Of a stretch of 64,000 bases of DNA, positions 57,067 to 64,000 are shown one piece after another. The stretch comes from Pedobacter sp. SYP-B3415 (GTDB lineage Bacteria > Bacteroidota > Bacteroidia > Sphingobacteriales > Sphingobacteriaceae): positions 62,001-126,000 of the forward strand of contig NZ_RXNQ01000031.1 in NCBI RefSeq assembly GCF_004138205.1, written 5' to 3'. The number at the start of each line of letters is the position of its first letter. The stretch's first letter is position 1. Under the pieces are notes generated by a model. The model ran no database searches. It was not told the DNA's origin and worked only from the letters and a program-made list of their open reading frames with translations. A program made the translations under genes and the position numbers.

Positions 57067-58140
57067 ATGAAAAAACTGCTTGCCCTTGTATTGGTTTTAA
57101 TCGGACTCCAGAGCCGGGCGCAGGATAAGCCCGCCCGCGTTGCCATTGCAGGTCTGAGTCACGACCACATTCACCTTGTCTTGCGGGAATACGGCAAGGG
57201 ACGTATTGACATCATCGGCATTGCAGAAACAAACGCTGAGCTGCGTAAAAAATACGCGGCGATGTACAAACTTCCGGAAACCCTCTTTTATGCTGATCTG
57301 AAAGAGCTGTTGAAAAAAGAGCGTCCGCAGGCCGTGCTTGGATACAACCCGGTAGCCCAACATGTCGATTTAGTGAGAATTTGCGCACCCCTGGGCATTT
57401 CTGTCATGGTAGAAAAGCCACTGGCGGCCACCCTGGCGCAGGCAAAGGAAATGGAACAGTTAGCGCGTAAACATAAGATCAACCTGCTTACCAACTATGA
57501 AACTACCTGGTACCCAAGTCTGAAAAAAGTTCATGACGACATCAGATCAGGTAATATCGGTACAATCCGGAAAATGGTAGCCCATGATGGTCACCGGGGT
57601 CCGCAGGAAATTGGCTGCAGCAAAGAATTTCTGGCCTGGCTTACCGACCCGGTTATGAACGGCGCAGGTGCGCTGAATGATTTTGGATGTTACGGTGCTG
57701 ACCTGATGACCTGGCTGATGAATGGTGAAGAACCCATCGCTGTAACGGCAGTAACAAAGACCTATAAGCCCCAAATTTACCCGAAAGTTGACGATGACGC
57801 TTCTGTCATGGTAGAATACCGTACGGCAACGGGTTTTATCGAAGGCTCCTGGAACTGGCCCTTCGACATCAAGGATCTTGAAGTTTTTGGCGATAAAGGA
57901 TATTACCACGCACGCGATAAGGATCAGGTTGCCCAGCGCATTGGTAACCGAACCGGTTCGACCCGAGCCGAGGCACTGCCTGCGCCGCTTGATAATCCCT
58001 TCAGTTATCTGAATGCCGTATTAAGCGGAAAGATCACAGGACAGAATGACCCCTCTTCGCTGAACTATAACATGACTGTCATGCGCATTCTTGATGCCGC
58101 CAAACGGGCAGCGAAAGAAAAGCGGCGTGTTGTGCTGTAG
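57067..58140 (+). CDS. Exported Gfo/Idh/MocA family oxidoreductase
   Basis: A 357-residue protein of the Gfo/Idh/MocA dehydrogenase family with a Sec signal peptide (MKKLLALVLVLIGLQSRAQ). The Rossmann start is RVAIAGLSHDHIHLVLREY: the usual G-x-G-x-x-G/A is replaced by G-L-S-H-D-H. The family EKP motif is intact (SVMVEKPLAATLAQAKEME) and the C-terminal domain has the GHRGPQEIG and GGNDFGCYGADLMTWL-like region (NDFGCYGAD). An exported NAD(P)-type enzyme is unusual because the cofactor is cytosolic; some relatives keep a tightly bound cofactor. Single base after ruvB. Confidence 0.86.
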   Translation: MKKLLALVLVLIGLQSRAQDKPARVAIAGLSHDHIHLVLREYGKGRIDIIGIAETNAELRKKYAAMYKLPETLFYADLKELLKKERPQAVLGYNPVAQHVDLVRICAPLGISVMVEKPLAATLAQAKEMEQLARKHKINLLTNYETTWYPSLKKVHDDIRSGNIGTIRKMVAHDGHRGPQEIGCSKEFLAWLTDPVMNGAGALNDFGCYGADLMTWLMNGEEPIAVTAVTKTYKPQIYPKVDDDASVMVEYRTATGFIEGSWNWPFDIKDLEVFGDKGYYHARDKDQVAQRIGNRTGSTRAEALPAPLDNPFSYLNAVLSGKITGQNDPSSLNYNMTVMRILDAAKRAAKEKRRVVL

Positions 58141-58242
58141 CACGCCATCAGATCATACTTATTTCCTGTTCATCCCAACAAAGCGATCTTCTGCTTGTTT
58201 CCTGAGCAAGGCGCAGTGAATCTGCGCATAAGAAACAAGCTT

Positions 58243-59751
58243 ATGAATATTGAACTCAGAAAACTTACGCTCGAGGATTATGCTGACCTGAAAGAATCTA
58301 TGCTGCAGGCATATGATACGATGGGGGGACAAACGTGGTCAAAAGGGAGCATCTCGAAACTGATCAGCATATTTCCCGAAGGCCAGTTATGTATAACCGT
58401 AAATGATAAAGTTGTTGCCTGTGCCCTTTCGATCATTGTAGACTATGATGAATATGGAGACAAACATACCTACAATAACATTACCGGAAGTTATACTTTT
58501 TCAACGCATGATCCTACCGGCGATACGTTGTATGGCATAGAAATCTTCGTGCATCCTGAACACCGCGGCCTGAGGCTTGGCCGCCGCTTATACGAAGCCA
58601 GAAAAGAACTTTGTGAAAGCCTGAACCTTAAAAGTATCATCGCCGGCGGGCGCATACCCGGCTACCATGAATACGCCGGAACGCTCACGCCGCGTGAATA
58701 CATTGCAAAGGTTCGGACAAAAGAGATCTACGACCCTACCCTTACGTTTCAGTTGTCGAATGACTTTCACGTCCGGAAAGTACTTCGAAACTATCTTCCC
58801 GGTGATCACGAGTCTAAAGAGTTTGCTACCCTGATAGAATGGAACAACATTTATTATCAGGGCATCGAGGCCTCAGCGCGCTCGGCAAAAACCATCCGGC
58901 TTGGACTGGTACAGTGGCAAATGCGTCTGTTCCCGGACATGGAGAGTTTTTATGAGCAGGTCGAGTTTTTTGTCGACGCCGTAAGCGGATACAAGTCTGA
59001 CTTTATCATGTTCCCGGAGTTTTTCAATACACCACTGTTACAGCCATACAATCATCTTGGCGAGATGGAGGCAATGCGCAGGCTATCGGAAAAAACAGAT
59101 GAAATTGTTAACAAGATGCATGCCCTGGCGGTTTCGTACAACGTAAACATTATATCAGGCAGCATGCCGCTTCTGGAAGACAATAAACTGTATAATGCCA
59201 CTTACCTGTGTCACCGCAGCGGCAAAATTGATGAGTACAGAAAGATTCACATTACGCCGAATGAGCAAAAGTATTACGGAATGACCGGCGGAAACAAGAT
59301 CCAGGTTTTCGATACCGATTGCGGCAAAGTAGGTATCCTGATCTGCTATGATGTCGAATTTCCTGAATTGAGCCGCCTCTATGCAGACCAGGGCATGCAG
59401 CTGCTTTTTGTGCCATTCCTGACAGATACACAAAACGGTTATACGCGTGTTCGTCACTGCGCGCAGGCCCGGGCCATTGAAAATGAATGTTATGTAGCGA
59501 TTGCCGGTTGCGTGGGTAATTTACCCAAGGTGAACAACATGGACATCCAGTTTGCCCAGTCGGCTGTATTTACACCGTCTGACTTTGCTTTCCCTACAAA
59601 TGGCATCAAGGCTGAGACGACGCCGAATACAGAAATGATGCTGGTTGCAGATGTCGACCTGCATCTGCTTGATGAGCTACATCACTTTGGTACCGTCAAA
59701 ATCCTCAAAGACAGGCGAAGAGACCTCTATCAGGTAAAACTGCTTAAATAA
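58243..59751 (+). CDS. GNAT acetyltransferase-nitrilase fusion
   Basis: A 502-residue two-domain enzyme. Residues about 1-160 form a GNAT N-acetyltransferase (MNIELRKLTLEDYADLKES, acetyl-CoA site GIEIFVHPEHRGLRLGRRLYEARKEL). Residues about 215-500 form a carbon-nitrogen hydrolase with the E-K-C triad in FIMFPEFFNTPLL, DEYRKIHITPNE and VGILICYDVEFPELSRLY. Start chosen at ATG 58243; the longest frame begins TTG at 58195 without family support. Such fusions occur in several phyla; the substrate is unknown, possibly an amide first acetylated or released by the partner domain. Confidence 0.9.
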   Translation: MNIELRKLTLEDYADLKESMLQAYDTMGGQTWSKGSISKLISIFPEGQLCITVNDKVVACALSIIVDYDEYGDKHTYNNITGSYTFSTHDPTGDTLYGIEIFVHPEHRGLRLGRRLYEARKELCESLNLKSIIAGGRIPGYHEYAGTLTPREYIAKVRTKEIYDPTLTFQLSNDFHVRKVLRNYLPGDHESKEFATLIEWNNIYYQGIEASARSAKTIRLGLVQWQMRLFPDMESFYEQVEFFVDAVSGYKSDFIMFPEFFNTPLLQPYNHLGEMEAMRRLSEKTDEIVNKMHALAVSYNVNIISGSMPLLEDNKLYNATYLCHRSGKIDEYRKIHITPNEQKYYGMTGGNKIQVFDTDCGKVGILICYDVEFPELSRLYADQGMQLLFVPFLTDTQNGYTRVRHCAQARAIENECYVAIAGCVGNLPKVNNMDIQFAQSAVFTPSDFAFPTNGIKAETTPNTEMMLVADVDLHLLDELHHFGTVKILKDRRRDLYQVKLLK

Positions 59752-59772
59752 ACACCGGCCATTGCCGGTAGC

Positions 59773-59804
59773 AAAAAAGAAGGCCTGGCAAATCTGCCAG
59801 GCCT
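59773..59804 (-). terminator. Terminator between the fusion gene and the tail-anchored gene
   Basis: AGGCCTGGCA/TGCCAGGCCT arms (59781-59790, 59795-59804) with an AATC loop; on the minus strand a TTCTTTTTT run follows, 22 bases past the stop at 59826. It may also stop the fusion gene on the plus strand, where the exit is less T-rich. Confidence 0.78.
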
Positions 59805-59825
59805 CTTAAATTTAAAACACACAAA

Positions 59826-60032
59826 TTATTTTTTGATCAGGAACCACCAGACAAGCAGGGCTACGACCAGGATCGGAATAATCCACCTTAATACGGGGCC
59901 GGCACCGTTGCTGTTGCTCTCCTGAACGGCCTCTTTTGACGGGCCCGGGTTGCTTTCATGTTTGCTATAATCTTGCTCAACCGGTGGCGGCGTATGTTCG
60001 CCATGCTGGTGTTGCGGATCTGTATTTTCCAT
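59826..60032 (-). CDS. Small C-tail-anchored protein
   Basis: A 68-residue protein from ATG 60032: a hydrophilic N-terminal part rich in Pro, His, Glu and Asn (MENTDPQHQHGEHTPPPVEQ) and one C-terminal hydrophobic helix (about 48-66) ending in FLIKK, so it should be tail-anchored in the inner membrane. I know no family. The longer frame from 60065 adds 11 residues without support and would leave only 5 bases to the divergent longest queG frame. Probably a real, lineage-specific small protein. Confidence 0.6.
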   Translation of the reverse strand: MENTDPQHQHGEHTPPPVEQDYSKHESNPGPSKEAVQESNSNGAGPVLRWIIPILVVALLVWWFLIKK

Positions 60033-60096
60033 AACGTTATGATTAGTTTGATGTCTGAATAACAACAGAGATGTTAAATGGTTTGGATTTTAGCTT

Positions 60097-60104
60097 TAAC
60101 TTTG
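60097..60104 (+). promoter_or_regulatory. -7 box for queG
   Basis: TAACTTTG matches TAnnTTTG and ends 8 bases before ATG 60113, which argues that queG starts there rather than at 60071. Confidence 0.5.
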
Positions 60105-60112
60105 CAGCTGCA

Positions 60113-61051
60113 ATGGCACAGAACAGCAGCTCGTACACCGCAATGATCAAAGCTGAAGCTACCCGACTCGGTTTCTTTCAGTGCGGTATTGCGCGTGCTA
60201 CATTTCTCGAAGAAGAGGCGCCAAGACTGGAAAAGTGGTTGAAAAGAAATGCCCATGGCGAGATGACCTATATGGAGAACCATTTCGATAAGCGTCTGGA
60301 CCCGCGACTGCTCGTTCCGGGAGCAAAATCAGTCGTTTCGCTTGCGCTCAATTATTATACAGACGAGAAACAGGCAGATGAACAGGCACCAAAAATTTCG
60401 AAGTACGCTTATGGAACAGATTACCATTCAGTGATCAAAGAAAAACTGTTTTCATTGCTAGACTTTATACGCAACAATATCGGCGAGGTAGATGGGCGGG
60501 CCTTTGTTGATTCGGCACCGGTTATGGATAAGGCCTGGGCCAAACGCTCAGGTCTGGGCTGGCAGGGTAAAAACAGTAACCTGATCAGTCCGCAAAAAGG
60601 CTCATTTTTTTTTCTTGCTGAATTAATCATCGACCTGGAACTAGACTACGACCAGCCCTTTAAGAATGATCATTGTGGTACCTGCACGCGCTGTATGGAT
60701 GCCTGCCCGACTGACGCCATCAGCGAGCCATATGTTGTAGATGGCAGCCGTTGTATTTCTTACCTGACGATCGAACTGAAAAATGAAATACCTGCAGCCT
60801 TCAAGGGTAAGCTGGACAATTGGATGTTTGGCTGCGACATATGCCAGGATGTTTGCCCATGGAACAGGTTCTCTACGATTCACCAGGAGCAGGCTTTTAT
60901 GCCGGCCCAGGGGCTGTTGTCTCTGACAGGACCAGAAATTTCTGAAATCACCGAAGATGTTTTCAGAAAGGTTTTCAAAGGCTCGGCGGTAAAACGAACA
61001 AAATACAGCGGATTGAAACGGAATGTAGATTTTCTAAAGCCGGCGCAATAA
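60113..61051 (+). CDS. queG: Epoxyqueuosine reductase QueG
   Basis: QueG reduces epoxyqueuosine to queuosine in tRNA, using cob(II)alamin and two [4Fe-4S] clusters. The 312-residue chain from ATG 60113 has the cobalamin-binding N-terminal region ([26 protein letters not shown] and [31 protein letters not shown]) with the conserved catalytic Asp region [24 protein letters not shown], and the ferredoxin-like clusters [17 protein letters not shown] and [11 protein letters not shown]. This makes cobalamin useful to the cell whose uptake operon is in the same window. Confidence 0.96.
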   Translation: MAQNSSSYTAMIKAEATRLGFFQCGIARATFLEEEAPRLEKWLKRNAHGEMTYMENHFDKRLDPRLLVPGAKSVVSLALNYYTDEKQADEQAPKISKYAYGTDYHSVIKEKLFSLLDFIRNNIGEVDGRAFVDSAPVMDKAWAKRSGLGWQGKNSNLISPQKGSFFFLAELIIDLELDYDQPFKNDHCGTCTRCMDACPTDAISEPYVVDGSRCISYLTIELKNEIPAAFKGKLDNWMFGCDICQDVCPWNRFSTIHQEQAFMPAQGLLSLTGPEISEITEDVFRKVFKGSAVKRTKYSGLKRNVDFLKPAQ

Positions 61052-61111
61052 CGCGTTTTCAGCAAACCATTTCTCCCGGATTACCGCACCGTTCGCGTGG
61101 CGAAAAAACGT

Positions 61112-61879
61112 CTAGAACAATATCCCGGCACCAAGTGAAAAGGTGATCATACCTGTCCTTAAATTCTCAAGATCTGCATTGCGGCTTTCCTGGAATACGG
61201 GCAGCCAGGCATAACTGGTACGAAAATCGAATAAGAATGAAGGCTCGCCGCGTTTCCGCTTGGAAGATACCCACTGCAGGCCGCCGAGCGCGCTTACATT
61301 GAAACGGTTTACCGGAGGCATATACTCAAAATCACGGCCGCTATACGCTTGTCCGTTTACACGGTCGAAGGTAAGTTTGGCCGAATAATCAAACAGCCAT
61401 GCCGGTGCCACGCCGGCGTAGACCCTGAGCCGTCCGTCTTCGGGAACACCACCCAAGGCCACTTTAACCGTTATAGGCGTTTCAAAAAACTCCAGCCTGT
61501 ATGTATAATAATCGTGCGCGCGGCTGCTGTTGCCATCCTGATCATATACATAAAAGTCGGTAGGCTGCCTGTACGCCATCCCCCGCGGACTGTAAGCCGC
61601 TTCAATGTCAAAGGCCAGCTGTTCAGAAAAATTGAATTCTACGTTCAATGCGGCAGGAATGCCGGTGCGAAAGAAGGTGTTGTAGTCAGACTTATAGGAG
61701 TCCGTTCGCGCATTGCGGCCAAAACCATCAACATGACGTGTAAAAAATGAGAAATTCACACCTGATTTAATCCCGAACCGGACGGGTGTTTCCTGCGCCA
61801 GTGAACCTGGCAGGCAGAAGAATGATAGGCCACAGAGCATACCGGCTCCGATAACCGTGCGTTTAATAATAGATTTCAT
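61112..61879 (-). CDS. PorT-type outer-membrane beta-barrel protein
   Basis: A 255-residue secreted outer-membrane barrel. Signal MKSIIKRTVIGAGMLCGLSFFCLPGSLAQ; mature start RFGIKSGVNFSFFTRHVDG, the G-x-K-x-G-x-N-x-S opening common to PorT/OmpW-like Bacteroidota barrels; alternating strands with aromatic girdles follow and the last strand ends FSLGAGILF. PorT in Porphyromonas is part of type IX secretion assembly, but many homologues are unrelated in function, so I give no pathway. Divergence: its promoter lies toward the 61880-62217 spacer. Confidence 0.84.
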   Translation of the reverse strand: MKSIIKRTVIGAGMLCGLSFFCLPGSLAQETPVRFGIKSGVNFSFFTRHVDGFGRNARTDSYKSDYNTFFRTGIPAALNVEFNFSEQLAFDIEAAYSPRGMAYRQPTDFYVYDQDGNSSRAHDYYTYRLEFFETPITVKVALGGVPEDGRLRVYAGVAPAWLFDYSAKLTFDRVNGQAYSGRDFEYMPPVNRFNVSALGGLQWVSSKRKRGEPSFLFDFRTSYAWLPVFQESRNADLENLRTGMITFSLGAGILF

Positions 61880-62217
61880 GATTTTGCGTGTTAAACTAAA
61901 GATAATAAATCTGTTTGATTTATGCGCGATTGTTCGCTGTGGCTTTAGTATATAGGTGTTCGTAGTTCGTATTTAGACAGGGTGCAATTGCTAGAGATGT
62001 GAGATATGAGATTTGAGTCTTGACAGACGAGGCGCAAACCCCTCAGGTGGTTATGGCGGAGCGAGGGGTATGTGCGCACCGGTCAATCTTCTTTATTCCT
62101 TTTTCTTTAGTCTCATGAAGTGGCTATGCGCCCGGACTTACAACTTAGCACCTACAACTTAGAACTTCATCTTTATTCTTTTCTCATTGCTCGCCATGCG
62201 TATCAAAATCGCAGCTG
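61880..62217. repeat. Modular intergenic repeat region, copy 2 (inverted)
   Basis: A 338-base spacer upstream of the barrel gene and downstream of the metallopeptidase gene. Its right part carries, in the opposite orientation to copy 1, modules D (61954-61978), C (61994-62024), hairpin B (62032-62077, GCGCAAACCCCTC and GAGGGGTATGTGCGC arms) and A (62125-62171, TATGCGCCCGGACTTACAAC onward). The order of C and D is swapped relative to copy 1. The left 70 bases must hold the barrel gene promoter. No gene is seen. Confidence 0.7.
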
Positions 62218-64000
62218 TCAGTTAACGATAAATGTGTTATCACTCCGCATGCGGTCCGGAACATATGTACTGCCCATCACCACTTTGACAACACGTTTGT
62301 CAGTACGAACAGGGATTGAAACCTTACTACTGCCGCTTTCCCAGACAGCCACAGATTGGTTCTGCTCGATGCTGGTTCCATCGCTAAAAAATATGCGCAG
62401 GTGAACGGGCAACGGCTTATCACTTTTGTTTTCAACCGAAACATTGTAGCCGGCCGGGCTTTTCGTTACGGCGCTTATGGCCAGATCAGTAACGCCGGTA
62501 GAGAAGAACCAACGTTTCCAGAACCAGTTCAGATTCCTGCCGCTGCCAGTGTTCATGGAGTTGAAAAAATCCTGCGGCATAGGATGTTTGCCGTTCCATG
62601 TCTTGATATAATGATGAAGTGCCTTGGTAAACAACGAATCGCCAAGCATTTCTTTTACATACAGATAACCCAGCGCTGGCTTCGGGTACGAGTTTGTGAA
62701 ACTGCCCGCGCCGGCAAGCTCCGTTGTTGGCGTAATAACCGGTGTGTCATTCTTTGTGCCCGAGCTTTGGGCGGTCGGGGCGATCCCATAGTCATCATTT
62801 ATAGACGGGTCAATCATGGGCGAGATCAGCCATTCGCCGATTGTAGCCCAGCCTTCATCCATCCAGCCATGTTTGGTCTCATTAGTTCCCATATAAAATG
62901 GAAACATCGTATGAAAAATTTCATGGGTTGTCAGCGTAATTGCATCTTCCCGTTTGTCTACCGGATTATCATTAACCATCATCGGATATTCCATCTGGTC
63001 CAGGCCGTCGAATACGGTTTCGTGTGCATAAGGATAAGGCCATTTCGGAAAGCGATGACTCATGGCCTGCACGGTCTGATACGCAAAATCAACAACTTCG
63101 TAATAATCCTTGTGTGACGGATTGAAAGCTGCATCAACACGTGTACGTCTGCCACTTGCCGAATCAACAACCAGACTTTTTGATTTCCATAAATAATGGT
63201 CGCTTGTGGCAAAGGCAAAATCAACCACATTTTTTGCTTCATACCTGTAGGTCAGCGTTTTTTCCTGTCTGCTTACTTTTCTGGCCTTCAGGTCGGCTTC
63301 GGAAATGACATCGACGGTCTGATCAGATTTTTCTGCCTGGGCCAGCCGCGCAGTAACATCGGGCGAGAATACCTTTTGTGCATTTAAAAGATCGCCGGTA
63401 GCCCATACAACGAAATTTGCAGGAACCTTTATTTCCGCCTTGAAATTGCAAAAATCATTATAAAACTCCTCCGCGCCGGTGTAAGGTAATTTGTTCCAGC
63501 CATCTACATCGTCATATACAGCAATACGCGGAAAAAAATAAGCCAGAAACCAGGAGCTGGCATCTACCCTGCCGGTCCGGATATGCGACCCCTTATTAAC
63601 ATGGTAATTATACTCAATGCTGAGCTTCACGCTTTTTCCAGGCAACAGCGGATCAATTCCTGCAACCAGGTTGGTGCCGTCTGCCTCAAGTGAACTGAGT
63701 TCCCGTTTCTTTGATTCGACCTGGAAGGCGGTAAGCCTGACACCGTCGCCAAGATCGGCGGGTGCGATTTTCGACTTGCGCGGCACACCCTTTTTATACA
63801 GGTTAGGATACAATTTGAGCCAGAGCTGCCTCAGCGTATCCGGGCTGTTGTTGATATATTTAATCTGGACCCTGCCGCTCAGCAGGCCGCTTTCGGGATC
63901 AAAATCTATTTTCAGATCATAATCTGCCGAGTTCTGCCAGTACGCTTTCCCTGGTCTTCCGTCAGGACTTCGCGTTCCTTTTTGGTATGCACGACTGAAG
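62218..64000 (-). CDS. M1 family metallopeptidase (5' end outside window)
   Basis: The C-terminal 593 residues of an M1 (gluzincin) peptidase run off the right edge; the visible ATG-less frame continues upstream of 63813 as ...IKYINNSPDTLRQLWLKLYPN, so the annotated-looking start there is a Leu codon. The zinc motif is H-E-I-F-H in LTTHEIFHTMFPFYMG with the third ligand Glu in KHGWMDEGWA, exactly the HExxH-x18-E spacing. The exopeptidase GxMEN motif is represented by DQMEYPMM, as in a bacterial subfamily of large secreted M1 proteins. The catalytic domain is followed by a small C-terminal beta domain. Likely periplasmic or outer-membrane. Confidence 0.92.
   Translation of the reverse strand, partial: FSRAYQKGTRSPDGRPGKAYWQNSADYDLKIDFDPESGLLSGRVQIKYINNSPDTLRQLWLKLYPNLYKKGVPRKSKIAPADLGDGVRLTAFQVESKKRELSSLEADGTNLVAGIDPLLPGKSVKLSIEYNYHVNKGSHIRTGRVDASSWFLAYFFPRIAVYDDVDGWNKLPYTGAEEFYNDFCNFKAEIKVPANFVVWATGDLLNAQKVFSPDVTARLAQAEKSDQTVDVISEADLKARKVSRQEKTLTYRYEAKNVVDFAFATSDHYLWKSKSLVVDSASGRRTRVDAAFNPSHKDYYEVVDFAYQTVQAMSHRFPKWPYPYAHETVFDGLDQMEYPMMVNDNPVDKREDAITLTTHEIFHTMFPFYMGTNETKHGWMDEGWATIGEWLISPMIDPSINDDYGIAPTAQSSGTKNDTPVITPTTELAGAGSFTNSYPKPALGYLYVKEMLGDSLFTKALHHYIKTWNGKHPMPQDFFNSMNTGSGRNLNWFWKRWFFSTGVTDLAISAVTKSPAGYNVSVENKSDKPLPVHLRIFFSDGTSIEQNQSVAVWESGSSKVSIPVRTDKRVVKVVMGSTYVPDRMRSDNTFIVN

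Overview
The window looks like chromosomal core genome of a Bacteroidota bacterium, most likely Sphingobacteriales (Pedobacter/Mucilaginibacter-like). The evidence is family content: GLPGLI, head-GIN, DUF4890, DUF6526, DUF6580 and PorT-type barrel proteins, TonB-dependent transport with surface lipoproteins, TAnnTTTG-type promoter boxes and few Shine-Dalgarno sequences. I call 59 protein genes. I see no rRNA, tRNA, CRISPR array, insertion sequence or prophage.

Layout. 0-6.8 kb: DinB protein, large PAS histidine kinase, HxlR regulator, LOG-family hydrolase, small membrane protein with a striking 16-bp palindromic operator, Rieske protein, QueE. 6.8-12 kb: KDO synthesis (kdsA, kdsD) around a first recQ, then a mannose-1-P guanylyltransferase. 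12-15.6 kb: rlmB, dnaB and small exported proteins. 16.1-24.9 kb: a Dph6-like PP-loop ATPase and a sirtuin without zinc cysteines, then a cobalamin-riboswitch-led operon (TonB receptor, four consecutive surface lipoproteins of which three are beta-propellers, and a DUF6580 membrane protein). 25-33 kb: serine hydrolase, PPK2, PBP1A and a 1040-residue protease/TolB/barrel fusion. 33-36.7 kb: a LexA-like HTH-S24 repressor with its own palindromic operators, and bioF-bioD. 36.9-40 kb: thrS-infC-rpmI-rplT. 40-49.4 kb: GLPGLI protein, LutA-like protein, UMF1 transporter, second recQ, TolB-amidohydrolase. 50-61 kb: BaiN-like flavoprotein, purK-purE, XRE/DUF2975 pair, yqgE, pdxH, HBD, ruvB, exported Gfo/Idh/MocA protein, GNAT-nitrilase fusion, queG. 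The right edge cuts an M1 metallopeptidase.

How parts fit. The riboswitch operon is best read as vitamin B12 capture at the cell surface and import across the outer membrane; QueG at the other end of the window is a cobalamin-dependent enzyme, so there is at least one consumer. Several genes have a TAnnTTTG box only 4-8 nt before the ATG, implying leaderless or near-leaderless mRNAs. Two non-coding spacers (49.43-49.96 kb and 61.95-62.17 kb) share a modular repeat in opposite orientation.

Start codons were moved downstream for 17 genes where the longest frame began with TTG/ATG inside a promoter, operator or neighbouring gene, or where a signal peptide or family start lies further in; each case is explained in its entry. 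The most interesting items are the multi-receptor B12 operon, the self-cleavage-competent repressor with its operators, the zinc-less sirtuin/PP-loop pair, the protease-propeller-barrel fusion and the modular intergenic repeats.
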